A stretch of DNA of 7,932 nucleotides from Bifidobacterium breve (GCA_945907055.1 CAMDSG010000076.1:1-7932); one strand, 5' to 3'; numbered from the stretch's first letter, positions 1 through 7,166 are shown. Made by a program: numbers and translations. Notes: a model not told the origin generated them from the sequence alone.

Positions 1-647
1 CGAACTTGAGCGATAAAGGCACTTCGCTGCGATAGTTCCTCAGATGCGCCTGGAACGATCCCCATGGTCGAGTGCCACTGACTCTTGTGCTCAAGTAACG
101 CATCTACTTTTACCCCGAGATGCTCCTCAGCCGGCTCCCAGTGATTCGGCGTATCTGCCTCAAAGAGTAGGAGCGCATCTGGGCGATGGTGCAGGCCCGA
201 GTCTGGGAAGAAGTGGGGGTCACGCGCGCAAACGAGTCCATCAACCGTGAGCCAACCCGCGTGTCGATGATCTGGATGGAGCCGATAACGCCTCCACGGA
301 TCATGCCCAAGAAGCACCTGAGGCCGAGTTGAGCGAATCACTCTGCAGACTGCTTCACGCTCTGGCATTCCACTCTGGAGTTCGCCATCTGGGTATCCAA
401 GGAGTGTCAGGGATTTAGCGCCTAGTCGGTCTGCGGCTGCTTTGGCCTCTCGTTCTCTTGTTGCTACGAGGGCTTCAAGGTTTGCCGCTCCGTCCCAGGA
501 TCCTTTTGAGCCATCGGTGAGTACCAGGAGATGAACGTCGCATCCGTTCTCAGCCCATCGGGCAAGGGTGGCGCCTGCGCCAAACTCGATGTCGTCTGGA
601 TGAGATCCAATAGCGAGTGCGCTGCTTGGAGTATCGAGTTGCTTCAT
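1..647 (-). CDS. PIG-L/LmbE family zinc-dependent deacetylase (3' end beyond window)
   Basis: The first 215 residues of a PIG-L/LmbE-type N-deacetylase are visible; the C-terminus lies past the left edge. The family removes acetyl groups from N-acetylglucosamine-type substrates, including mycothiol precursors and conjugates (MshB, Mca) in actinobacteria. The family signature SHPDD is at residues 15-19 (H16 and D19 as zinc ligands, D18 as general base by analogy with MshB), followed by IEFGAGATLARW. A second motif, HPDH at 124-127, supplies the catalytic and third metal-binding histidines and follows DPWRRYRL. No signal peptide is seen, so it is probably cytoplasmic. The ATG overlaps the cofC stop in an ATGA at 644-647, with GGAG 8 nt upstream (minus strand, 659-656), which supports this start and translational coupling. 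The fold is certain; the substrate is not. A mycothiol role is possible, but it could equally act on another amino sugar or conjugate. Confidence 0.9.
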   Translation of the reverse strand, partial: MKQLDTPSSALAIGSHPDDIEFGAGATLARWAENGCDVHLLVLTDGSKGSWDGAANLEALVATREREAKAAADRLGAKSLTLLGYPDGELQSGMPEREAVCRVIRSTRPQVLLGHDPWRRYRLHPDHRHAGWLTVDGLVCARDPHFFPDSGLHHRPDALLLFEADTPNHWEPAEEHLGVKVDALLEHKSQWHSTMGIVPGASEELSQRSAFIAQV

Positions 648-1309
648 AGAGCCTGCTCCGATTTTTCTTGATCACTTGGGGAAGTACCAAGAGAGACCAA
701 TGCTGAGAGATCTTCGGGCAGGTCAATGTCGTATGAGAGTTCAGGAATGCTTAGTACCTTGATCTGGAGTCCAGATTTGCGCGCCTCCTCCAGATGTAGT
801 TCGAATGACCCCGGTCCATAGGCGAAATTAAATTCAGCATCCACTGGAATGCTTATGACAGGTGTGCCGTCATTTCGATGGCACGCAACTATTGCGCAGA
901 GGCTGGAATGTTCATCGTGAGCAGTGAATCTTGCTAACTGTTCAAATGCATCTTTGGTAGCGCCTGGTAGGTCAGCATGGGCAATGATCACTCGCTCTAG
1001 TCCTTGAGATATGCACCACTCGCGTCCGGCCTCCGCTGATGCATTTAGTGACCCTGGGTCAACTATCCAAGAGATGTCTTGACTCTCGCACCATGCAATG
1101 ACCTCTGGCGCGCTCGTAACTACCACAGATGCAAAATTTGATACAGCCTCGACGACTCGTCCTGCGAGGTCACGCCCTAAATCGGCCCGCTGCTTGGGGC
1201 TGAGTACAGAGGAGAGTCGAGCCATTCCATCCGTAAATGCGCGAATAGGGATGACGATTCCTGTTGGGGTTGAAGGCAATAAGTCTGCGTCGGGCGTCGC
1301 GGGGTGCAT
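644..1309 (-). CDS. cofC: CofC/FbiD-type guanylyltransferase of coenzyme F420 biosynthesis
   Basis: This 221-residue protein matches the CofC family in length and layout. CofC/FbiD uses GTP to activate 2-phospho-L-lactate or, in actinobacteria, phosphoenolpyruvate; the product is joined to Fo by FbiA to make (dehydro-)F420-0. The nucleotide-binding N-terminus reads IVIPIRAFTDGMARL (18-32), followed by LSPKQRADLGRDL. Further family segments are IIAHADLPGAT (108-118), DGTPVISIP (147-155), FAYGPGSFELHLEEARKSG (162-180) and DIDLPEDL (194-201). The Lys usual in the K-x-RL element is Met29 here. The first 17 residues look unstructured, and TTG at codon 11 (1279) is an alternative start. The gene points away from plsC, with its ATG sharing a CATG with the plsC start, and it overlaps the deacetylase by 4 bp. 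No other F420 genes are in the window. The family is clear; donor substrate (phospholactate or PEP) is inferred from the actinobacterial context. Confidence 0.85.
   Translation of the reverse strand: MHPATPDADLLPSTPTGIVIPIRAFTDGMARLSSVLSPKQRADLGRDLAGRVVEAVSNFASVVVTSAPEVIAWCESQDISWIVDPGSLNASAEAGREWCISQGLERVIIAHADLPGATKDAFEQLARFTAHDEHSSLCAIVACHRNDGTPVISIPVDAEFNFAYGPGSFELHLEEARKSGLQIKVLSIPELSYDIDLPEDLSALVSLGTSPSDQEKSEQAL
656..659 (-). promoter_or_regulatory. Shine-Dalgarno site of the PIG-L deacetylase gene
   Basis: GGAG on the minus strand lies 8 nt before the ATG at 647, inside the last codons of cofC. It supports the ATGA-overlap start of the deacetylase. Confidence 0.5.
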
Positions 1310-2039
1310 GGGTTTCCGTATGCTACAGATTGTGGAGATTGCTTACCCCGTTGTGCTCGCTGGAGTGCGCCCCGTGCTCAGATTTGGATTGCGCTGGAGC
1401 ATCGAGGGGCTTGAGCAGATCCCGCAGTCGGGAGGGGTGATTCTGGCCTCCAACCACATCTCATATCTGGATCCGCTTCTCCTCGCAGTGGTCGCGGACA
1501 AACAAAAGCGACGGGTTCGCTACCTAGCCAAAGAAGAGCTATTCGCCAAACCTGTGCTCGGTACGTTCCTCCGCTCTGCCGGACAGATTCCTGTAGCACG
1601 CGGGTCGAGTGATGCTGCCGGTGCACTAGATGGAGCAGTTAAGGCGGTCGAATCTGGGGAGTGTGTTGTTGTATTCCCTGAGGGAACAATCTCGCTTGAT
1701 CTAGAGCCCATGCAGGGTCGCACCGGTACTGCGCGGCTAGCAGCAGCATCTGGTGTTGATGTGGTTCCGGTCGGGGTATGGGGTGACCATCGGATTCTCT
1801 TCAAGGGTCGACCCGCCCGCTGGCGCGCTGGAATAGCAGTAAGTGTTGTTATAGGAAACCCGTTAAATATTGCTCCAGATGAAGATGTTCATGCTGCGAC
1901 TGATCGCGTAATGAGTGCAATATGCGAATGTGTTTCCCGCGCTCGCGCCATCTACCCGCAGCACGCTACCGAGGGTGACGAGTGGTGGGAGCGTTCGCCA
2001 GACTCTGCGATATTGCGCCCAAGCGGAGGGGGAGCATGA
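1308..2039 (+). CDS. plsC: PlsC-type 1-acyl-sn-glycerol-3-phosphate acyltransferase
   Basis: This acyltransferase of about 243 residues is predicted to acylate lysophosphatidate to phosphatidate at the inner membrane. The PlsC blocks occur in order: NHISYLD (49-55) with the catalytic H50-x4-D55 pair, IPVARG (94-99), FPEGTISLD (123-131) with E125-G126-T127 for phosphate binding, and VVPVGVWG (152-159). The Arg of the textbook EGTRS motif is absent, but FPEGT followed by other residues is familiar in gpsA-linked actinobacterial PlsC proteins. The N-terminus (about 5-25) is hydrophobic and could lie in the membrane. The frame is open back to 1098, but that would overlap cofC by about 210 bp and adds no family sequence, so I start at ATG 1308; ATG 1320 is equally possible. 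Neither has a good ribosome site. The stop overlaps the gpsA start as ATGA, so the two phospholipid genes are probably coupled. Confidence 0.88.
   Translation: MGFRMLQIVEIAYPVVLAGVRPVLRFGLRWSIEGLEQIPQSGGVILASNHISYLDPLLLAVVADKQKRRVRYLAKEELFAKPVLGTFLRSAGQIPVARGSSDAAGALDGAVKAVESGECVVVFPEGTISLDLEPMQGRTGTARLAAASGVDVVPVGVWGDHRILFKGRPARWRAGIAVSVVIGNPLNIAPDEDVHAATDRVMSAICECVSRARAIYPQHATEGDEWWERSPDSAILRPSGGGA
1313..1325 (-). promoter_or_regulatory. Possible -10 region for the cofC-deacetylase operon
   Basis: On the minus strand TAGCAT (1325-1320) resembles a -10 hexamer and would start transcription around 1313, just before the cofC ATG at 1309, giving a leaderless or nearly leaderless mRNA. No convincing -35 is seen, and the box lies inside the first codons of plsC. 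Weak evidence, based on position and hexamer only. Confidence 0.25.
2025..2034 (+). promoter_or_regulatory. Strong Shine-Dalgarno site of gpsA
   Basis: GGAGGGGGAG, in the last codons of plsC, ends one base before the ATG at 2036; its GGAGG core gives a 6-nt spacer. It fixes the gpsA start at 2036 rather than at the in-frame ATG at 1982. Confidence 0.7.
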
Positions 2040-3100
2040 AGGTTGCAGTAATTGGTGCGGGCTCCTGGGGGACAGCAGTAGCAGCTCTTGCTGCACAGAA
2101 TGTAGAGACAACACTCTGGGCGCGTAGCGAAGAGCTCAGCGCAGCGATGACTCGAGACTCTCGGAATAATTCCTACTTGCCCGGGATTGATCTCCCAGAG
2201 ATGACTTATACCTCTGACCTCGAAGAGGCTTGCAATGCTGCAGATATTGTTGCAATCGGCGTTCCTTCGCATGGATTTAGGGCGGTACTTGAGTCCGCCG
2301 CCAGGTCAATTGATAGTGGGGCCACAGTCATCAGTCTCGTTAAGGGTGTGGAGCAGGGGACGCTGCTGCGGATGACACAGGTTGTGCATGAAGTGCTATC
2401 TACCACCGACCACAGTCATGATCACAGGCACGACCACAGGCATGACCACAGGCATGACCGCAGTCATGACCTGACTGCGATTGGAGTATTGACCGGCCCG
2501 AACTTGGCACGCGAGGTTGCAGAGGGTCAGCCGGCGGCCTCTGTTGTGGCGATTCCTGATGGCGGGCGAGCGGAGCAAGTGCAGGCTGCATTTATGAGCC
2601 CGACATTTAGGGTCTACACAAATCCAGATGTCGTGGGGTGCGAGATTGCGGGTGCTCTAAAGAATGTGATGGCCATAGCCGCTGGAGTTGCACATGGGCT
2701 CGGGTATGGAGACAACACAATCGCCGCGCTGATTACACGAGGCCTCGCGGAGTTGGCGCGCCTTGGGATTGCGCTAGGTGGGAGTCCACTTACCTTCTCG
2801 GGGCTTGCAGGTATGGGTGATCTTGTGGCGACATGCATTAGCGACAAGAGCCGTAATCGCACGGTGGGGGTTGAGCTGGGTCGCGGCCGTAGCCTTGAGG
2901 ATGTGGTCAACGAGATGAATATGGTTGCTGAGGGAGTCAAGACAACGCGCGCTGTGCTTGATCTCGCCGCTCTTCACTCTCTTGAGATGCCCATCGCGGA
3001 GCAGGTTGGTGCCGTTCTGTATGACGGTAGGCGCCCAGACGAGATAGTGCCCACACTGATGATGCGCGGAGCTACCTCCGAGATGCATGGTCTTGCGTGA
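2036..3100 (+). CDS. gpsA: NAD(P)+-dependent sn-glycerol-3-phosphate dehydrogenase with His-rich insertion
   Basis: GpsA reduces dihydroxyacetone phosphate to sn-glycerol 3-phosphate, the backbone for phospholipids, in the cytosol. The 354-residue protein starts with the dinucleotide-binding motif GAGSWGTA (7-14). Other hallmarks are GVPSHGFR (75-82), LVKG with K103, TGPNLAREVAEG (153-164), the catalytic-lysine segment GALKNVMAIAAG (206-217, K209), GYGDNTIAALITRGLAE (223-239), AGMGDLVATC (258-267), SRNRTVG (272-278) and VAEG (297-300). All key residues appear intact, so it should be active. It is longer than usual by about 20 residues because of a repeat-encoded His/Asp-rich block at 126-145, between the helix after LVKG and the strand leading to TGPN. 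It overlaps plsC by ATGA, where its product feeds the same pathway, and the next gene by GTGA. In many actinobacteria ddl follows gpsA; here an unrecognised gene does. Confidence 0.95.
   Translation: MKVAVIGAGSWGTAVAALAAQNVETTLWARSEELSAAMTRDSRNNSYLPGIDLPEMTYTSDLEEACNAADIVAIGVPSHGFRAVLESAARSIDSGATVISLVKGVEQGTLLRMTQVVHEVLSTTDHSHDHRHDHRHDHRHDRSHDLTAIGVLTGPNLAREVAEGQPAASVVAIPDGGRAEQVQAAFMSPTFRVYTNPDVVGCEIAGALKNVMAIAAGVAHGLGYGDNTIAALITRGLAELARLGIALGGSPLTFSGLAGMGDLVATCISDKSRNRTVGVELGRGRSLEDVVNEMNMVAEGVKTTRAVLDLAALHSLEMPIAEQVGAVLYDGRRPDEIVPTLMMRGATSEMHGLA
2411..2470 (+). repeat. Five tandem 12-bp units encoding a His/Asp-rich block in GpsA
   Basis: Five in-frame 12-base units start at 2411, 2423, 2435, 2447 and 2459. 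Units 3 and 4 are identical (CACAGGCATGAC); unit 2 differs by one base and units 1 and 5 by two each. They encode HSHD, HRHD, HRHD, HRHD and RSHD, giving nine histidines in twenty residues (126-145). The 12-bp length keeps the frame, so copy number could change without breaking the gene. The arginine codon in the middle units is AGG, whereas the rest of the gene mostly uses CGN. Confidence 0.95.
2459..2479 (+). repeat. 7-bp inverted repeat at the end of the tandem array
   Basis: CGCAGTC (2459-2465) and GACTGCG (2473-2479) are perfect reverse complements around a 7-base loop. The left arm is the start of the last 12-bp unit and the right arm is in unique gpsA sequence. A hairpin here could favour slippage of the array, or it may be chance. 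Confidence 0.55.
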
Positions 3101-4380
3101 GTAAGAAGACTAGTAAGTCCGAGAATATTGACGAATCCCGCCGAACCCTTGTAGGTACTGTTGGCTCCTCCGCCCGAGCTGAGGTAGATAAACGCGGAGC
3201 GATATCTCCAATTGATAATGCGTGGAGCCTTGGTTGGTGGATCGGTGGCGACGACCGCTGGCACGTACCCGCCCGCGAATCCTCTGTCCGCCAGATTGCG
3301 GTTGAGTCAGCGCCGGTTCTCGAGACATTGGTGCATGTCCCCAATGGCAACATCATTCAGCGCGTCTATGGAGTCTCTGGCCCTGCTGGATTGATCGTGG
3401 TCGATATTCAGAACCGTTCGCCAGGCGCTGCAGTAGTTGCTTTCACCATAAACGGGAGTGCTGCACGGCCGGTGCGTTCAGTCTCTCTTGATGGAGACAC
3501 TTTCGTGATTAACGGGACCCCCGCATTGGTCCTGCCGTTTGCCCCATCCCGCTGGTTTGTCTCGAAGGCGGGGGAGCAGCCAGCGATAGATGCGGTAGTA
3601 GAGGGGCTTGCTAGGACCGGGCCATTTCCGAGTAGTGAAGACTCCAAGGGTCTAGAGGTAGTAATCATGTATCCCCTCGCTCATACAGCGAGGATGCGTA
3701 TTGCTCTCGCACTTGGCGACGAATGGCCTGACGGAGTCGCTCTAGCTGAGTTGCCCAGCGCAGACGACGCTGCTCGAGGTTGGCTTGCGTTACTCGACCG
3801 CGCGACGCGTGTTGTGCTCCCGGACCAACGCCTAATGGATCGTGTGATGCTCTCGCGTTCTCAAGTTCTATTGAATGCAGACGGCGGCCCTGTTGAGGTA
3901 GCTGCACTTGAGGACTGGGGTTTCGATTCTGAGGCTGAGTACGCGTGGCACGGATTAAAACTTAGGGATAGACGCAAGGCTCGCCGACGACCTGCAAGTA
4001 CAGGGGCTGCTGCAAACCTCGAGACTCGGGATGGAGCGCTCTTGGTTGTGCCGTCATGGCCGAGTGCGCCTTCAGAGTTCTTGGTTGCACTACGCCAAGG
4101 TCTTGTATGCGACACCGATGACGGAGTAGCGCTATTGAGCGTCTTCCCCTCTGAGTGGTATGGGCAACCCGTTGAGGTACACGCAGCGCCGACCCGTCAC
4201 GGCCTCGTCTCATTTGCGCTGCGTTGGCACGGCTCGCGACCTGCCCTGCTTTGGGAGGTCACCGATGCGGCGGAGGGATTGGTTGTCACCGCACCTGGTC
4301 TTGATTCGCAGTGGTCGAGTAGAGAATTAAGCGGCGATGCTCTGCTAGCGGAGCCGGTTAATCCGCCAATCGCAGAGTAA
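3097..4380 (+). CDS. Unrecognised 427-residue protein coupled to gpsA
   Basis: I cannot assign this protein to a family with confidence. It starts with GTG in a GTGA overlap with the gpsA stop, so it is probably translated by coupling; no clear ribosome site is visible. The first 33 residues are polar and charged, with no signal peptide or membrane segment. Residues 34-160 (SLGWWIGGDDRW, VHVPNGNIIQRVYG, VVDIQNRSP, LPFAPSRWFVS) look like beta-strands, residues 225-300 look helical (RGWLALLDRATRVVLPDQR, ALEDWGFDSEAEYAW) and end in a basic run, and residues 343-420 (FPSEWYGQPVEV, FALRWHGSRPALLWEV, LDSQWSSRE, GDALLAEP) look like a second beta domain. This pattern recalls accessory and barrel parts of bacterial glycoside hydrolases, but that is only an impression and no catalytic residues can be named. 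Codon use resembles the neighbours. Its 3' end overlaps the convergent mannosidase by 23 bp. Confidence 0.8.
   Translation: MSKKTSKSENIDESRRTLVGTVGSSARAEVDKRGAISPIDNAWSLGWWIGGDDRWHVPARESSVRQIAVESAPVLETLVHVPNGNIIQRVYGVSGPAGLIVVDIQNRSPGAAVVAFTINGSAARPVRSVSLDGDTFVINGTPALVLPFAPSRWFVSKAGEQPAIDAVVEGLARTGPFPSSEDSKGLEVVIMYPLAHTARMRIALALGDEWPDGVALAELPSADDAARGWLALLDRATRVVLPDQRLMDRVMLSRSQVLLNADGGPVEVAALEDWGFDSEAEYAWHGLKLRDRRKARRRPASTGAAANLETRDGALLVVPSWPSAPSEFLVALRQGLVCDTDDGVALLSVFPSEWYGQPVEVHAAPTRHGLVSFALRWHGSRPALLWEVTDAAEGLVVTAPGLDSQWSSRELSGDALLAEPVNPPIAE
4340..4377. terminator. Two-part hairpin at the convergent gene ends, possible bidirectional terminator
   Basis: Outer arms CTCTGC (4340-4345) and GCAGAG (4372-4377) enclose inner arms GCGGA (4348-4352) and TCCGC (4362-4366) with a 9-base loop. 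The structure spans the stop of the alpha-mannosidase (4358-4360) and ends just before the stop of the unknown gene (4378-4380). It has no T-run on either side, so it is not a textbook intrinsic terminator; it is the only candidate at this junction. Confidence 0.4.
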
Positions 4381-7159
4381 CGATCTCGTTCGGCCGGAGT
4401 GCGAGTGTGCCGGTAAATGGAGCAAGCGCCTCACCGATTAGATCTATGACCTCGCCGCTTGCCGGCCTCTCCCTTACGGATACCTCTAGTAGGGCCTGGG
4501 TTTTGAGTTGGTTAAAGGCTCGAAGTATTAAGGCTCCATCCTCTCGTCTAAGGGTTGATACGACTGCACCTGTAACTTGCAGAGCGCTTCCTATTGACTC
4601 GCGGTCTGCTGATTCCGAACCAGTTGCACTTGTGGTCTCGAGAGGAATTAAGAACCTGTCCGCAACGCCATTCAAATCTGCGTCGACCCAATCTCCAGAG
4701 TGCACAACGATGCAGTACTGCATTTGAAGGCGTCTCTGTAGTTGAGCCCCCTCGACCGGTAACAGCGGGCCTGCTGGATTTGGCCGGAGTTTCATCTCTG
4801 AACGAGATAAGTAACCAACCGATCGAAGCAGTGTTAGTGCCAACTCGGTACCTTCGTTTACAACCTCGTACTCAAGTAGTCCATCGTGTACAAGCCCGAG
4901 GCCTTGCGCGCCGTCTGAGCAATCAACGAATCTGCGAGAGACCCATGTTGGGAGCGCATACTCATGTGGTCCACCCTCAGTCTCGAGGCCGCGCTCAACG
5001 ACTGCAAATGCACAGTCCGCGCTCGATCCGCTTACTTGTTTAGGCAAAGGGAAGTGGGCCCGTACTCTGTGGTCTCTCGCGCGGTTGTCGATGCCATGAG
5101 TTACTCGTAAGAATCTCTCACCAACGCGTAGTTCGAGGGTTGTAATTACCGTGTGCTGCGCGAGAGAAGTAGAGCGCTCGCTGCAAGATCGCTCATCACC
5201 AATTGCATGCGTGGGCCATAGGTAATCAGCCTCGATGATGCAGCGTGCGAAGACTGGACCCGTCTCAACAACGCTCACACGAACCGCTATCGGGGAATCA
5301 ATGACCTGATCAATTCCAGGAGGGGAGTAGTTATACGTGTCCCCTCCGTCGCCGCCTTCAACTATGCGCCCAAGCCCAGAGACAACGATGCTCTCTGCAC
5401 CGGCTGGGGCAACAGTAGTAATTGAGTATGTCGCATCGCTCGGATCAACAGATACTGTGAGAAATTCATTACATATAGATGGGTAGGTAGATGTTTCTGA
5501 GCCTGCGAGCGTGGTGCTCGGGCCAGCGCCCTCGACTGCCTCAAATGTCCGCCACCCAAAACCTGGAATATCCACAGCGTTGAATGCCACTACTTGGGCC
5601 GGGGCTCGAAGCACACGTAGGTGAAAGGTCTCGTGCGTTCTCGAGAGAGCAAAGACTTGATCGCGCAGATCCTCGAGATCAACTCCCTTACCCATCGCTG
5701 ACGCTGCAAATGCGCGTACGTCCACACTGTCATCATCGAGAATCTCAATCTCAAAACGCTCGATCAAAGTGCCGGCGAACTCCGGTCCGCGGACCATCTC
5801 AAGCGAGTTAGGAATCTGTTCAGATGTAACAGTTGTACTGAATACTTCGCCACCGAGAACGTGCAGTTGCTGGGTTGGGCAGCTCTGCTCTCCGTCGATG
5901 CTTTGGAGGTGCATCGGGGTGTCGCCGACGATTAGACAGATAACCACACCGTCGCTCTCGGTTGCGGTGGCATTTGCAACAATTATCGAACCGCTGGAGG
6001 CTGATACGCGATTCGCAAGCGAGTCGAGCGCCTCCCTGGTTAGGCCTTCTCCGATGTGGAGTGCCTCTCGGTAGCGGACCATGACAGCATCAACGACATC
6101 GTCAGCGCTGCAAGCACAAGACGAGTCGTGCGCGCTATTGAGTATCAGCTGGCGCCAGGCAATATCCATCTCGGCGGCTGCATAATCTGCATTCGACAGG
6201 TGGAGAGCCTGAAGTGGTTCGGCACGGCGTTCGATAATTCGCTCTGCAGCGGCACATGCTTGGTGGATGTCGACTCGATTTGATGCAACCCCCATTAGCA
6301 CATTCGCACGTGCTCCGGATCGCATCTCCCCTCGCCATCTGGGCAGGTTCTCGCTCGTCTGCTCTGCGAGATACGCGGCTAGGGAATTAACCTCGAACAT
6401 GTACTCACTCTGCTCAGCGTTTGCTGCGGCCACCACAGCGCCTAGCCAAGGCTGTGGTACCTGGTGATCGGTTCCATTCATGAAGAGAATGCCGCCGCCG
6501 GGGTAACGAGCATCACCGAGTTCGTTTGCGTAGTTGTGTGCTCGTTGCACAAGAGTTGCTGGATTAGATGGCAGGTCGCGCCCGTTTGAGTAGGAGCCAA
6601 CTAAGAACTCGGCACGAACGCGCGATCCATCTAGCGCCTCCCACCAGAAAGCAGTCTTCTGAATAGCGCTTGGTACACCTCTCCAGACAACTGCTTGATC
6701 CAAGCCGGCGAGTCTAAGAATCTGTGGCATCTGAGCGACATGGCCAAACATATCTGGGAGGTAACCAACGTTCATGGCGCCGCCAAAATCTTTAGCGCGC
6801 GCAATGCCCATTTGTAGGTTGCGAATGATCGTCTCGCCGGAGACCATGTACTCATCCATCAGAATCGCCCACGGCCCGATCCCTAAACGTCCACTCTTGC
6901 CTAGTCGGGTGAGAATCTCGGATGCCTCGGGGCGAACCTCTAAGTAGTCGTCAATTACAGCGGTCTGCCCGTCTAGTAAGAAGTGCTCATAACTGGGGTC
7001 TGCCTCGAGGCGCGGAAGGAACTCATCTAATAGCCGAACAAGGCGATGGCGAAAATCCTGAAACGGCGCATACCACTCGCGATCCCAATGGGTATGGGGG
7101 AGAATCGTTACCTTGATCGGTGAGTCGTTGGCGCTTCGACTACGTGACGTATCTGACAT
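4358..7159 (-). CDS. Glycoside hydrolase family 38 alpha-mannosidase
   Basis: This 933-residue GH38 enzyme resembles bacterial MngB-type alpha-mannosidases, slightly longer than E. coli MngB. It hydrolyses terminal alpha-mannosides with retention, using a metal-assisted site. The catalytic domain (about 15-270) starts with ILPHTHWDREWY, where H24 and D26 are metal ligands by analogy with Golgi mannosidase II. GYLPDMFGH (132-140) holds the nucleophile D136, NGTDHQ (228-233) probably carries the acid/base D231, and NSAHDSSCACSADD (341-354) gives the last ligand H344. A helical mid domain spans roughly 275-370. The C-terminal beta region has the conserved segments EGGDGGDTYNYSPP (601-614), RVTHGIDNRARDHR (685-698) and ALTLLRSVGYLSR (774-786). 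No signal peptide is present, so a cytoplasmic role such as turnover of imported or internal mannosides is likely. Mannosylglycerate is one possible substrate, but nothing nearby shows it. The start ATG at 7159 lacks a ribosome site but has a well-placed -10 box. Confidence 0.93.
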   Translation of the reverse strand: MSDTSRSRSANDSPIKVTILPHTHWDREWYAPFQDFRHRLVRLLDEFLPRLEADPSYEHFLLDGQTAVIDDYLEVRPEASEILTRLGKSGRLGIGPWAILMDEYMVSGETIIRNLQMGIARAKDFGGAMNVGYLPDMFGHVAQMPQILRLAGLDQAVVWRGVPSAIQKTAFWWEALDGSRVRAEFLVGSYSNGRDLPSNPATLVQRAHNYANELGDARYPGGGILFMNGTDHQVPQPWLGAVVAAANAEQSEYMFEVNSLAAYLAEQTSENLPRWRGEMRSGARANVLMGVASNRVDIHQACAAAERIIERRAEPLQALHLSNADYAAAEMDIAWRQLILNSAHDSSCACSADDVVDAVMVRYREALHIGEGLTREALDSLANRVSASSGSIIVANATATESDGVVICLIVGDTPMHLQSIDGEQSCPTQQLHVLGGEVFSTTVTSEQIPNSLEMVRGPEFAGTLIERFEIEILDDDSVDVRAFAASAMGKGVDLEDLRDQVFALSRTHETFHLRVLRAPAQVVAFNAVDIPGFGWRTFEAVEGAGPSTTLAGSETSTYPSICNEFLTVSVDPSDATYSITTVAPAGAESIVVSGLGRIVEGGDGGDTYNYSPPGIDQVIDSPIAVRVSVVETGPVFARCIIEADYLWPTHAIGDERSCSERSTSLAQHTVITTLELRVGERFLRVTHGIDNRARDHRVRAHFPLPKQVSGSSADCAFAVVERGLETEGGPHEYALPTWVSRRFVDCSDGAQGLGLVHDGLLEYEVVNEGTELALTLLRSVGYLSRSEMKLRPNPAGPLLPVEGAQLQRRLQMQYCIVVHSGDWVDADLNGVADRFLIPLETTSATGSESADRESIGSALQVTGAVVSTLRREDGALILRAFNQLKTQALLEVSVRERPASGEVIDLIGEALAPFTGTLALRPNEIVTLRLAD

Positions 7160-7166
7160 GTTCGTG

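Noticed and set aside
44..310. Short open frames on both strands near the left edge
   Set aside because: They are off-frame shadows of the PIG-L deacetylase, which reads through this whole stretch on the minus strand with intact motifs.
1098..1307. In-frame N-terminal extension of plsC starting at ATG 1098
   Set aside because: It would lie wholly antisense to cofC, adds no PlsC family sequence and is replaced by better-fitting starts at 1308 or 1320.
2411..2470. Tandem repeat as a CRISPR array
   Set aside because: The units are 12 bp, contiguous, without spacers, and encode part of an intact GpsA.
2396..2591. Two short minus-strand open frames with repetitive Val/Pro/Met or Cys/Gly/His sequence
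   Set aside because: They are the antisense reading of the gpsA tandem repeat and have no independent support.
4594..5043. 149-codon plus-strand open frame
   Set aside because: It is antisense to the conserved C-terminal region of the GH38 alpha-mannosidase and its translation resembles no known protein.
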